Assembly (NCBI GenBank): GCA_026415035.1
Contig: JAOAHX010000011.1
Location: 17,973-81,972 of the forward strand
Origin: Thermodesulfobacteriota bacterium
Lineage (GTDB): Bacteria > Desulfobacterota > BSN033 > UBA1163
Length of the DNA stretch: 64,000 nt
Direction: 5' to 3'
Under the pieces are notes generated by a model. The model was given only the letters and a program-made list of their open reading frames with translations. It had not been told where the DNA came from and did not search any database. Positions 1-6,812 of the stretch are shown one piece after another. The translations under genes and the position numbers were made by a program. Positions within the stretch are counted from its first letter, which is position 1. Every line of letters begins with the position of its first letter.

Positions 1-233
1 AAGCCGACGTTTTTGGCCTGTCCGAGATCGACCTGGCCTCCGTAGCCGCCGATGAGGTTCCATCCCAGGCCGAAGAGGGCGAAGAGGAGAAATTTGATCA
101 TGACCGCCCTTCCATAGGCCGAGGTGACGACCCAGGGAAAGAGGAGGACGATCAGGAGGAAGAGGAGAAATCCCACTCGTTCGAAACGGGGGCGGTCGCT
201 CAAGGAGAAGATGTCGGTCAGAAGGCTCCCCAT
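1..233 (-). CDS. livM: Branched-chain amino-acid ABC transporter permease LivM, N-terminal part
   Basis: Inner-membrane permease subunit of a Liv-type (HAAT) ABC transporter; only about the first 77 codons are present and the gene runs off the left edge. The ATG at 233 lies one base after the livH stop, with a GGTGAG ribosome binding site inside the livH end, so the two are translationally coupled. Visible are a hydrophobic helix at about residues 17-32 and the motif GWNLIGGYGGQVDLGQA, which matches the conserved LivM stretch G-x-N-L-x-x-G-Y-x-G-Q-x-x-L-G. Family and role follow from this motif plus the livK-livH context. The amino-acid substrate cannot be read from the sequence. Confidence 0.88.
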   Translation of the reverse strand, partial: MGSLLTDIFSLSDRPRFERVGFLLFLLIVLLFPWVVTSAYGRAVMIKFLLFALFGLGWNLIGGYGGQVDLGQAKNVG

Positions 234-234
234 C

Positions 235-1092
235 TCACCAACCGAAGAGGCCCCGGGGTCTGAAGACGACCACGAGGAAATAGACGACATAGATAAAGGA
301 GAATTTTAGCTCGCTCACGAGCTGGCCGCTTATGACCATGATGAGGCCGATGATGATCCCCGCGACAAAGGCGCCGAGGATGCTTCCGAATCCGCCCAGG
401 GCGACGGTGGCGAAAGCGATCAGCGAAAAGAGCATGCCCACCGTAGGGGTGACATAGTAGAAATGGGCCAAGAGGGCGCCGGCGAGGGCAACCGTCGCGC
501 CCCCGATCCCCCAGGCGAGGGCATTCATCCCTTTGGTATCGATCCCCATATACCTGGCCGCCTCGGCGTCGATGGCCGTGGCCCTGAGCCCCCTTCCCAG
601 TTTGGTCCGGTAGATCATCCAGTAGATAGCCGCGAAGGCGATCAGGCAGAGGCCGGCGGAGACGACCTTGCTGGCATCGATGCTGATCCATCCCAGAGAG
701 AGCGTCTTCCCCACAAGGATCCCCTGTTTTAACGACCGGACATCAGGGGTGAAGATGTACATGGCGAGGTACCGCAGGAAGAGCATCAGACCAAAGGTGC
801 CGAAGAGCTGGGCCACCATCGGACCGCGCAAGATCCGGTGGATGAGGACATGGTAGCTCAGGAGGCCCAATCCATATCCGGCCGCTGCCGCTACCGGAAG
901 GGAGGCCAGGGGGTCGAGGGGGAGAAAGGTCGAGAGGAGGTAGGCGATGTACATGCCCATCATCAGGAATTCGCCGTGGGCGAAGTTGACGATGTTCATC
1001 ACGCCAAAGATGAGGGAGAGGCCCAGGGCGATCAGCGCGAAGATCATGCCCATCAAGATCCCATAGACGATGAGTTGAACCACCAGTTCCAT
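235..1092 (-). CDS. livH: Branched-chain amino-acid ABC transporter permease LivH
   Basis: A 285-residue inner-membrane permease that pairs with LivM to form the transport channel of a branched-chain amino-acid or amide ABC importer. It is hydrophobic throughout, with about eight predicted membrane segments. The conserved LivH N-terminus is visible (ALGLSLIFGVMNIVNFAHGE, residues 22-41), as is the EAA-like cytoplasmic stretch near residue 190 (D-x-E-A-A-R-Y-M-G-I). Length is usual for LivH. It lies 75 bases downstream of livK and directly upstream of livM on the same strand. No good Shine-Dalgarno precedes the ATG; a GC-rich hairpin sits in the livK-livH gap instead. Confidence 0.93.
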   Translation of the reverse strand: MELVVQLIVYGILMGMIFALIALGLSLIFGVMNIVNFAHGEFLMMGMYIAYLLSTFLPLDPLASLPVAAAAGYGLGLLSYHVLIHRILRGPMVAQLFGTFGLMLFLRYLAMYIFTPDVRSLKQGILVGKTLSLGWISIDASKVVSAGLCLIAFAAIYWMIYRTKLGRGLRATAIDAEAARYMGIDTKGMNALAWGIGGATVALAGALLAHFYYVTPTVGMLFSLIAFATVALGGFGSILGAFVAGIIIGLIMVISGQLVSELKFSFIYVVYFLVVVFRPRGLFGW

Positions 1093-1120
1093 AATCGATT
1101 AAAGGTAAGAGAGGACAAAC

Positions 1121-1159
1121 CCCCTCCTCCCTCCCCTTGAAAGGGAGGGAGGGAGGGGA
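1121..1159 (-). other. Intercistronic GC-rich hairpin between livK and livH
   Basis: A CCTCCCTCCCCTT arm faces an AAGGGAGGGAGGG arm across a very short loop in the livK-livH gap. On the leftward transcript this forms a strong hairpin without a following U-tract. Such hairpins after a binding-protein gene usually stabilise the upstream mRNA or attenuate read-through, which would give more LivK than permease. That role is inferred, not shown. Confidence 0.5.
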
Positions 1160-1167
1160 GATAAGGT

Positions 1168-2478
1168 CTACTTCCACCCCGGGAAGGGATAGATCAGCTT
1201 GCTTGTGGCCACCTCGAAGGGAAAGACGATCTCAGGTTTTCCATCCGGGTAGCCCTGGTACTGGATGATGATGCCGCTTCCCAGTTCGTTCTGATTCGTA
1301 TCCCCGGGGAAGGGAGAGCCGAACTTCACCCCTCGCCAGGGCATGATGAGGTCCTTTGCCGGGATGTAGAGCTCGTTGAGGGCCTTTTGTATCTCTTTGG
1401 GATCGGTCGACTTGGCCGCATTGAGGGCATGGGCCCAGACCTGAACCCCGATGAAGTCGCGAGCCGAGCTTCCATCGAAATCAAAGCCACTGCGCTCCTT
1501 GTAGATCCGGTTGATCTTCTCGGCTTCCGGCTTCACCTTTCCGATTACGGCGGAGAAGACATCGCGGCTGACGATGCCGTTCACATCAGCCCCGAGGGTC
1601 TTCCAGAAATCGGGCTGGATGAATCCCGCATTCTGCCCCCAAATCAACCTGGGGGTCGCCTTCATCTCCTTGAGGGCCTTGATGAAAAGGATCGCATCCG
1701 AGACATAGGAGGCAAAGAGGAAGGTCGGTGCCTTGGAGGCCGTCAATTTCCTCGCCTCGCTGGTCAGGTCGGTCGCCTTGTGGGGGTATTTGAAGGCCTC
1801 GGCGATCTTCCAGCCCCTTTCTTTGGCAAACTTCTCGATCTCGGCCAGGGCGGCCGCTCCCCACTCCGTATTCTCCGCCGCCACGGCCAGGGGCTCGAGC
1901 TCGCTCTTCGGAACGGCCTTCACACCGGGGGCCTTCCCCGCGACCAGGCCGTCGAGGAAGTCGAAGAGATCCCTCGTAAACCAGGTTTCATGAGGGGTGA
2001 CCCGCCAGAACCACTTGAACCCGCGCTTGCTCAAATCCGGAGAGGTGGAGTCGGGGTTGATGAAGGGGATGCCCGCACGCTCCGCCTCCACCGAAGCGGT
2101 CTTGGTCACCGCACTATTGTAGGCACCCATGAGACCCACGACCTTCTCGTCCTCGATCAATCGCTTGGCCTGCTCAGCGCCCCAGGCCGGATCACCGCGA
2201 GAGTCGGAGAAGATCAGCCTGATCTTGGCACCGCCCAAACCCGGGATGCCTTCCCACTCCGCAATGGGGATGCCGATACCAGGATACTTCTTGTTGACGA
2301 TGTCCGCCGCCAGCTCCGCCCCATCTTTTAAACTCTTGCCGATGGGGGCCAGGGGTCCGGAGAGGGGAAGGATGACCCCGATCTTGACCTCCTTCTGGGC
2401 GAACGAGAGGTCAGGGGTGAGAAGGAATAGCGATAAGAGGATCGCCACCACCACTGTTCCGAACTTTTGGATGCTCAT
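1168..2478 (-). CDS. livK: Periplasmic branched-chain amino-acid-type binding protein (LivK family)
   Basis: Periplasmic ligand-binding protein of the adjacent ABC importer, 436 residues. Residues 1-27 form a Sec signal peptide (charged start, leucine-rich core, SFA cleavage site), followed by the typical mature start KEVKIGVILPLSGPLAPIGK. Type-1 periplasmic binding fold features follow, such as VVGLMGAYNSAVT near residue 135 and INPDSTSP near residue 165. It is larger than E. coli LivK (about 370 residues) and so may belong to the broader Peripla_BP_6 group that binds amides or aromatic acids. The start has a strong AGGAGG site. It is the first gene of a leftward operon and faces the M20 gene. 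Confidence 0.9.
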   Translation of the reverse strand: MSIQKFGTVVVAILLSLFLLTPDLSFAQKEVKIGVILPLSGPLAPIGKSLKDGAELAADIVNKKYPGIGIPIAEWEGIPGLGGAKIRLIFSDSRGDPAWGAEQAKRLIEDEKVVGLMGAYNSAVTKTASVEAERAGIPFINPDSTSPDLSKRGFKWFWRVTPHETWFTRDLFDFLDGLVAGKAPGVKAVPKSELEPLAVAAENTEWGAAALAEIEKFAKERGWKIAEAFKYPHKATDLTSEARKLTASKAPTFLFASYVSDAILFIKALKEMKATPRLIWGQNAGFIQPDFWKTLGADVNGIVSRDVFSAVIGKVKPEAEKINRIYKERSGFDFDGSSARDFIGVQVWAHALNAAKSTDPKEIQKALNELYIPAKDLIMPWRGVKFGSPFPGDTNQNELGSGIIIQYQGYPDGKPEIVFPFEVATSKLIYPFPGWK

Positions 2479-2575
2479 GAATTCTTCCCTCCTTTCTTGA
2501 GTGGGTTTTGCGTTTTAACCTTTGTTAGGATCGATGGTTCCCTCTTCTCCCATCCTCCAATTCTTCAAAAGCGGA

Positions 2576-2608
2576 ATTATCATTACTGATGTGGGGTTAA
2601 AATGTCAA
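2576..2608 (-). promoter_or_regulatory. Sigma-70-type promoter for livK-livH-livM
   Basis: On the minus strand a perfect -35 TTGACA (2603-2608) is followed after 17 bases by TAATGATAAT (2576-2585), an AT-rich -10 region with a weak match. It lies about 100 bases upstream of the livK start. Confidence 0.5.
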
Positions 2609-2621
2609 TCCCAATTTTTTA

Positions 2622-2650
2622 TTGCCTTCCTCGAAGTTTCGCTTTATGAT
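2622..2650 (+). promoter_or_regulatory. Sigma-70-type promoter giving an almost leaderless M20 transcript
   Basis: TTGCCT (2622-2627), 17-base spacer, TATGAT (2645-2650). The expected start point near 2657 is only about 6 bases before the ATG at 2663, which has no Shine-Dalgarno. It sits back to back with the livK promoter, the two -35 boxes 13 bases apart. Confidence 0.55.
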
Positions 2651-2662
2651 TAAACCGATCCA

Positions 2663-3862
2663 ATGAAAGTCGACCGCTTCCTGAGCCAGAAAGACCTGAT
2701 CGAACTGACCCGACGGCTCATTCGAATCCCCACCGAGAACCCACCCGGAAACGAAGGGCAGGCCTTTGAGTTCTTAGCCCCCCTCATTTCGCAACTGGGG
2801 TTCCAGACCAAAATTTATCGTTCCCCAAAGGGAAGAGTCAATCTCATTGCCCGAAAGAGATGGGGAAAGGGAGGTCGGGTCCTCATTTTCAACGGCCATC
2901 TCGACGTGGTCCCGGCGGGGGATGCTTCCTTGTGGAAACATCGGCCCTTCGGAGGTGACCTCGTCCATGGCAAGATTTTCGGCCGCGGGGCCTCGGACAT
3001 GAAGGGAGGGATCGCCTCCTTCCTTCATGCCATCGCCATGCTCCATCGATCCGATCTTCCCCTGAAGAAGGGATGTCTCGTGCTCCATCTCGTCTCCGAC
3101 GAGGAATCGCACGGCCATCAGGGCATGGCGTTTCTCGCCAAGAAGTTGGCGATCAAGGCCGATGCGGCCATCGTGGGAGAGCCGACCGGCCTCGACCTCG
3201 TCATCGCCCAGAAGGGAGCCCTCTGGCTCAAGATCACCACCTTCGGAGAGTCGGCCCACGGTTCGAGACCCGATCGCGGGGTCAACGCCATCGAGAAGAT
3301 GATGGGACTGGTCGAGCGGTTGAAGTCGATCCCGCTTCAAAAAGAACACCCTCTCCTCGGAAGACCGACGATCAACATCGGAACGATTCGGGGCGGAACG
3401 AAGGTCAACATGGTCCCGGATCGGTGCGAGATCGAGGTGGATCGGAGGTTGATTCCTGGGGAGGATAAGGAGGAGGTAATTCGGGAGATTCGATCGGCCC
3501 TATCCCCCCTTCGAAAAGACGATCCCCAGTTCTGCTATCGCATCGATGAGAGGGACTTTGCCGAACCCTCGGAGATCGGCCAGGAGGAGGAGATCGTCCG
3601 GATCGGCCTCGAGGCCGCGGGAGAGGTCTTAGGCCCCATCCCGCGAGTCAGGGGCTTTTCGGGGTTCACGGATGGCCGATTCTATGTGAACCGGTTTCGC
3701 ATCCCCACCTTGATCTTCGGCCCCGGAGAGACAGAGGAGTCCCATACCACGGATGAATCCGTCCGGGTGGAGGCCCTGGTCCAGGCGGCCCGAATCTACG
3801 CCAGGATGATCCTGAAATTTTTTAAAGAAGATCCGAAAGGTCTGGCGAGGGGCCAGACATGA
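2663..3862 (+). CDS. M20 family metallopeptidase / deacylase (ArgE/DapE-like)
   Basis: A 399-residue zinc-dependent amidohydrolase of the ArgE/DapE/ACY1/CPG2 family, expected in the cytoplasm, which removes acyl groups from amino acids or cleaves small peptides. Co-catalytic metal ligands are visible: H79 and D81 in NGHLDVVP, D112 in GRGASDMKGG, the catalytic base pair E147-E148 in SDEES, the acidic ligand in IVGEPT near residue 175, and H361 in ESHTTDES. The central dimerisation insert runs from about 180 to 290. The substrate (N-acetylornithine, succinyl-diaminopimelate or another N-acyl amino acid) cannot be fixed, and no arginine or lysine pathway gene is adjacent. The isochorismatase-family gene follows 35 bases later. 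Confidence 0.88.
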   Translation: MKVDRFLSQKDLIELTRRLIRIPTENPPGNEGQAFEFLAPLISQLGFQTKIYRSPKGRVNLIARKRWGKGGRVLIFNGHLDVVPAGDASLWKHRPFGGDLVHGKIFGRGASDMKGGIASFLHAIAMLHRSDLPLKKGCLVLHLVSDEESHGHQGMAFLAKKLAIKADAAIVGEPTGLDLVIAQKGALWLKITTFGESAHGSRPDRGVNAIEKMMGLVERLKSIPLQKEHPLLGRPTINIGTIRGGTKVNMVPDRCEIEVDRRLIPGEDKEEVIREIRSALSPLRKDDPQFCYRIDERDFAEPSEIGQEEEIVRIGLEAAGEVLGPIPRVRGFSGFTDGRFYVNRFRIPTLIFGPGETEESHTTDESVRVEALVQAARIYARMILKFFKEDPKGLARGQT

Positions 3863-3897
3863 CCTGACCGGAGAGGATTGTTTTTGGAAGCTTGGAA

Positions 3898-4512
3898 ATG
3901 GAAGACCTAAGAGACCCCGATCTCCCCAAGATCTTAATGGAATTGAAGCCGTACCGGAAAAGAGAGGCGGTGCTCCATCCGGAGCAGGCCGCTCTGCTGG
4001 TGATCGATCTTCAGAATTACTTCAGACGGATTGCCCGGCCCATCCTCAAGAATGTGCTCAAGGTGATCGAGGCCTGCCGGAAGAAGGAGGTCCCGGTCAT
4101 TTACACGCAGCACGGCCACACCGATCCCTCCTCCGACGGGGGAGTCCTGGGAGAGTGGTGGGGAGACCTGATCCTGGTCGGGACAGAGGACTGGAGGCTC
4201 CTCCCCGAGATCGTCGTCGGGGAGAAGGACGTGGTCTTGCCCAAAAAACGATACAGCGCCTTCTTCGAGACCGACCTCGATCAGAGGCTTCGGTCAAAAG
4301 GGATCAAGGAGGTGATCATCAGCGGGGTGATGACGAACCTCTGCTGTGAGACGACGGCCCGAGATGCCTTCATGAGGGATTATCACGTCTTTATCTTGAT
4401 CGACGGCACGGCCACCCGGAAGGGGGACCTCCATCTGGCCACGCTGAAGAACCTGGGGTTTGGGTTTGCCTACCTCCTCACCTGCGAGGAGTTGATCAAG
4501 GCCCTCTCCTGA
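3898..4512 (+). CDS. Isochorismatase-family cysteine hydrolase
   Basis: A 204-residue cysteine hydrolase of the isochorismatase/nicotinamidase fold. The catalytic triad is visible: D37 in LLVIDLQNYF, K117 in KKRYSAF, and C149 in GVMTNLCCETTARDAF, which also carries the cis-peptide motif of the family. Relatives hydrolyse amides such as nicotinamide, N-carbamoyl compounds or ureidoacrylate; the reaction here is not determinable. The ATG at 3898 was chosen because GGAAG stands 7 bases before it; a TTG six bases upstream is the alternative. The gene follows the M20 deacylase and its stop is 3 bases from the convergent aminotransferase stop. Confidence 0.88.
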   Translation: MEDLRDPDLPKILMELKPYRKREAVLHPEQAALLVIDLQNYFRRIARPILKNVLKVIEACRKKEVPVIYTQHGHTDPSSDGGVLGEWWGDLILVGTEDWRLLPEIVVGEKDVVLPKKRYSAFFETDLDQRLRSKGIKEVIISGVMTNLCCETTARDAFMRDYHVFILIDGTATRKGDLHLATLKNLGFGFAYLLTCEELIKALS

Positions 4513-4515
4513 GCC

Positions 4516-5850
4516 TCATCTCCTGAGGATGTCCCTCAACACCTCCTCCAGAATGCTGAGGGCGATGTCTGCCTCCTCCTGGGTGATGATGAGGGGAGGG
4601 GCGAGGCGGATCGTGTTCTCACCACATCCGAGGATGAGAAGGCCTTTCTCGAAACAGGTCTGGATGACCTGGTTTCGCTCCTCGATTGCCTTCGCCTTGG
4701 TGGCCCTGTCTTTGACCAGTTCCACGCCGATCATCAACCCCTTGCCCCTGACCTCACCTATGATTTCGAAACGATCCTGAAGCCCTCGGAGCTGACTTAG
4801 GAGATAGGAACCGAGGCGTTCCGCATTGGCCACCAGGCCGTCCTCCAAGAGGGAGATCGTCGTCAAGGCGGCCTGACAGCTGATGGGATTTCCCCCGAAG
4901 GTGCTCGCATGGGAGCCGGGGACCCAATCCATCACCTCGGCTTGGGAGACCGTGGCCCCGAGGGGCATGCCGGAGGCGATGCCTTTGGCCAGGGCGATGA
5001 TATCGGGCACCACATTCCAATGTTCGATCGCCATCATCTTTCCGGTCCTTCCCATGCCGGTCTGGACCTCATCGACGACGAAGAGGATCTCGAACTCCTT
5101 GGCCAGGGCATAGAGTTTCTGATGGAATTCGGGCGGAGGGACGATGTAGCCTCCTTCGCCCTGGATCGGCTCGACGAAGATGGCGGCCACCTCTTCCGGA
5201 GGGATCGACCGCTTAAAGAGATCTTCCCGGATCCACTCCACACAGGCCACCTCGCAGGCAGGATACTGAAGATGGTAAGGGCAGCGGTAGCAGTAGGCAT
5301 AAGGGATATGGGTGATTCCCGGGACGAGGGGGGAGAACCCCCGTTCGTGGATGACCTTGCTCGCGGTGAGGGAGAGGGCGCCCATCGTCCGTCCGTGAAA
5401 TGCGCCCAGGAAGGCCAGGACCCTGGGCCGTTTGGTGTGGTAACGGGCCAGCTTCAGGGCCGCCTCGATCGCCTCGGCTCCCGAGTTCCCGAAGAAGACC
5501 CTCTTCTCTTTCGGTCCCGGGGTGATCTCGGCCAGCTTCTGGGCCAGTGTGGATTGGGCCTCATAATAAAAGTCCGTCCCGGACATGTGGATGAACTGAT
5601 CGGCCTGCCTTTTGATGGCCTCCACGACCCTCGGATGGCAGTGACCCGTGTTGCAGACGGCGATGCCCGAGGTGAAATCGAGGAACCGGTTGCCATCGAC
5701 ATCCTCCACCACCACTCCCGAGGCCCGTTTCACCACGAGCGGATAGACCCTTGTATAGGACTGGGAGATGTACTTCTGGTCTTTTTCGAGGACCTTTTTC
5801 GCTTCGGCGCCAGGAAGGGCTGTGACGATTTGGGGGACCTTCTTGTCCAT
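4516..5850 (-). CDS. Class III (PLP) aminotransferase, GabT/ArgD-like
   Basis: A 444-residue fold-type I pyridoxal-phosphate aminotransferase moving an omega-amino or acetylornithine-type amino group to a keto acid. It shows the G-N-S-G-A-E-A phosphate-binding loop (121-127), the D260-E-V-Q-T-G-M-G-R-T-G motif and the Schiff-base lysine K289 in LAKGIASG. TFGGNP follows further on. An unusual four-cysteine patch (C187, C190, C199, C203) occurs in the insert after HIPYAYCYRC; similar cysteines are seen in archaeal and anaerobe 4-aminobutyrate aminotransferases. The start is the ATG at 5850, preceded by GGAGGAAGAG; an in-frame ATG 39 bases upstream lacks such a site. It lies downstream of rex with a 160-base gap. 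Confidence 0.9.
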   Translation of the reverse strand: MDKKVPQIVTALPGAEAKKVLEKDQKYISQSYTRVYPLVVKRASGVVVEDVDGNRFLDFTSGIAVCNTGHCHPRVVEAIKRQADQFIHMSGTDFYYEAQSTLAQKLAEITPGPKEKRVFFGNSGAEAIEAALKLARYHTKRPRVLAFLGAFHGRTMGALSLTASKVIHERGFSPLVPGITHIPYAYCYRCPYHLQYPACEVACVEWIREDLFKRSIPPEEVAAIFVEPIQGEGGYIVPPPEFHQKLYALAKEFEILFVVDEVQTGMGRTGKMMAIEHWNVVPDIIALAKGIASGMPLGATVSQAEVMDWVPGSHASTFGGNPISCQAALTTISLLEDGLVANAERLGSYLLSQLRGLQDRFEIIGEVRGKGLMIGVELVKDRATKAKAIEERNQVIQTCFEKGLLILGCGENTIRLAPPLIITQEEADIALSILEEVLRDILRR

Positions 5851-6010
5851 GATCTCTTCCTCCTTCTTGTTACGATGAGGGTGGGGCACACCGAATCCAC
5901 GACACCTTTCATCATAAACGATCTCAAGGCCATAGAAAAGTCCTTTTATGAGAAGAAGAGGAGATGGAGTCGATGAAAAGGGGGGAGCCTTTTTGTTATT
6001 AAGGCCTTTC

Positions 6011-6652
6011 TCAGCTGTTGGAAAGGAGGTAGGCTAAGTTGTCGAGGATGGTGCTGAAGAAGACATCCTTCACCACAAATCCCTCCGGCACGACGATCTG
6101 GGTCGGCGCGAAGTTGAGGATCCCCCTCACCCCTGCCTCCACCAGCATGTTGGCCACGGCCTGGGCCTCGGAAGGCGGGGTTGTGATGAGGGCAATTTCG
6201 ATCTTCCTTTCCTTGGCCACATCTTTTAAGCGATTGATGTGGATGATCTCAACCGGTTTTCCCAGCTTCTCGGCGACCCTTCCAATGACCTTGGGGGGAT
6301 CGATGTCAAAGGCGGCAACGATCTTGTAGTTCTGTTTGAGAAAGTCCTTATAGGAGAGCAGGGCCGAACCCAAATTTCCTATGCCGATAACGGCCATTCT
6401 CCACTCTTTGTCCGAGCCGAGGATCTTTTTGATGTCCTTGAGCAGATCTTTCACATAATAGCCAACCCCTCTTATGCCGAATTCGCCGAAATAGGCGAGG
6501 TCTTTTCTCACCTGGGCGGCATTGACCATGCACCGGTTGGCCAATTGAGCTGAAGAAACGACCCGTTCCCCAGCTTGCTCCAAGGCTTCAAGACAACGGG
6601 CATACCTCGATAATCTCCGGATCGTCGCTTCTGGGATCTTCTGATATTTCAA
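6011..6652 (-). CDS. rex: Redox-sensing transcriptional repressor Rex
   Basis: A 213-residue NADH/NAD+-sensing repressor that controls fermentative and respiratory genes. The winged-helix DNA-binding domain occupies about residues 1-80 (start KIPEATIRRLSRYARCLEAL, then VRKDLAYFGEFG with the recognition helix). The Rossmann NADH domain starts with GIGNLG (90-95), and a C-terminal swapped helix ends in the family-typical LAYLLSNS. The start codon is TTG (6650-6652): an in-frame stop lies directly upstream, and AAAGGA stands 9 bases before it. A Rex-type operator overlaps that ribosome binding site, so autoregulation is likely. Confidence 0.96.
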   Translation of the reverse strand: MKYQKIPEATIRRLSRYARCLEALEQAGERVVSSAQLANRCMVNAAQVRKDLAYFGEFGIRGVGYYVKDLLKDIKKILGSDKEWRMAVIGIGNLGSALLSYKDFLKQNYKIVAAFDIDPPKVIGRVAEKLGKPVEIIHINRLKDVAKERKIEIALITTPPSEAQAVANMLVEAGVRGILNFAPTQIVVPEGFVVKDVFFSTILDNLAYLLSNS

Positions 6653-6654
6653 TT

Positions 6655-6672
6655 ATGTGAGTCCTTTCACAA
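6655..6672 (-). promoter_or_regulatory. Rex operator overlapping the rex ribosome binding site
   Basis: On the minus strand the site reads TTGTGAAAGGACTCACAT, matching the general Rex consensus TTGTGAANNNNTTCACAA at 12 of 14 defined positions. It ends 3 bases before the TTG start of rex, covers the AAGGA Shine-Dalgarno, and lies just downstream of the -10 box at 6684-6689. That position fits repression by roadblock. Confidence 0.75.
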
Positions 6673-6683
6673 ATTTTTTGAAA

Positions 6684-6712
6684 AATTTAAACAATTCCTC
6701 CTCCTTTGTCAA
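6684..6712 (-). promoter_or_regulatory. Sigma-70 promoter of rex
   Basis: Minus-strand TTGACA (6707-6712), 17-base spacer, TAAATT (6684-6689). The predicted start near 6677 is directly before the Rex operator. Confidence 0.6.
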
Positions 6713-6730
6713 GTTTTTCATCGGTTCGAT

Positions 6731-6774
6731 AAAAAAGGCTGGCCCATCGTCTTGAAAGGGGGATCCAGCCTTTT
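6731..6774 (-). terminator. Intrinsic terminator after the multiheme cytochrome gene
   Basis: AAAAAAGGCTGG (6731-6742) and CCAGCCTTTT (6765-6774) form a 10-bp stem with A- and T-tracts on either side, so it could work in both directions. It separates the leftward cytochrome gene from the rex promoter. Confidence 0.7.
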
Positions 6775-6812
6775 AATTGCTTGAAAATAGAAAGGAATTT
6801 GCTATGGAGGGC

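Noticed and set aside
218..691. Arginine-rich minus-strand frames overlapping livH, and many similar frames elsewhere
   Set aside because: They are out-of-frame shadows of real genes in GC-rich DNA without ribosome sites.
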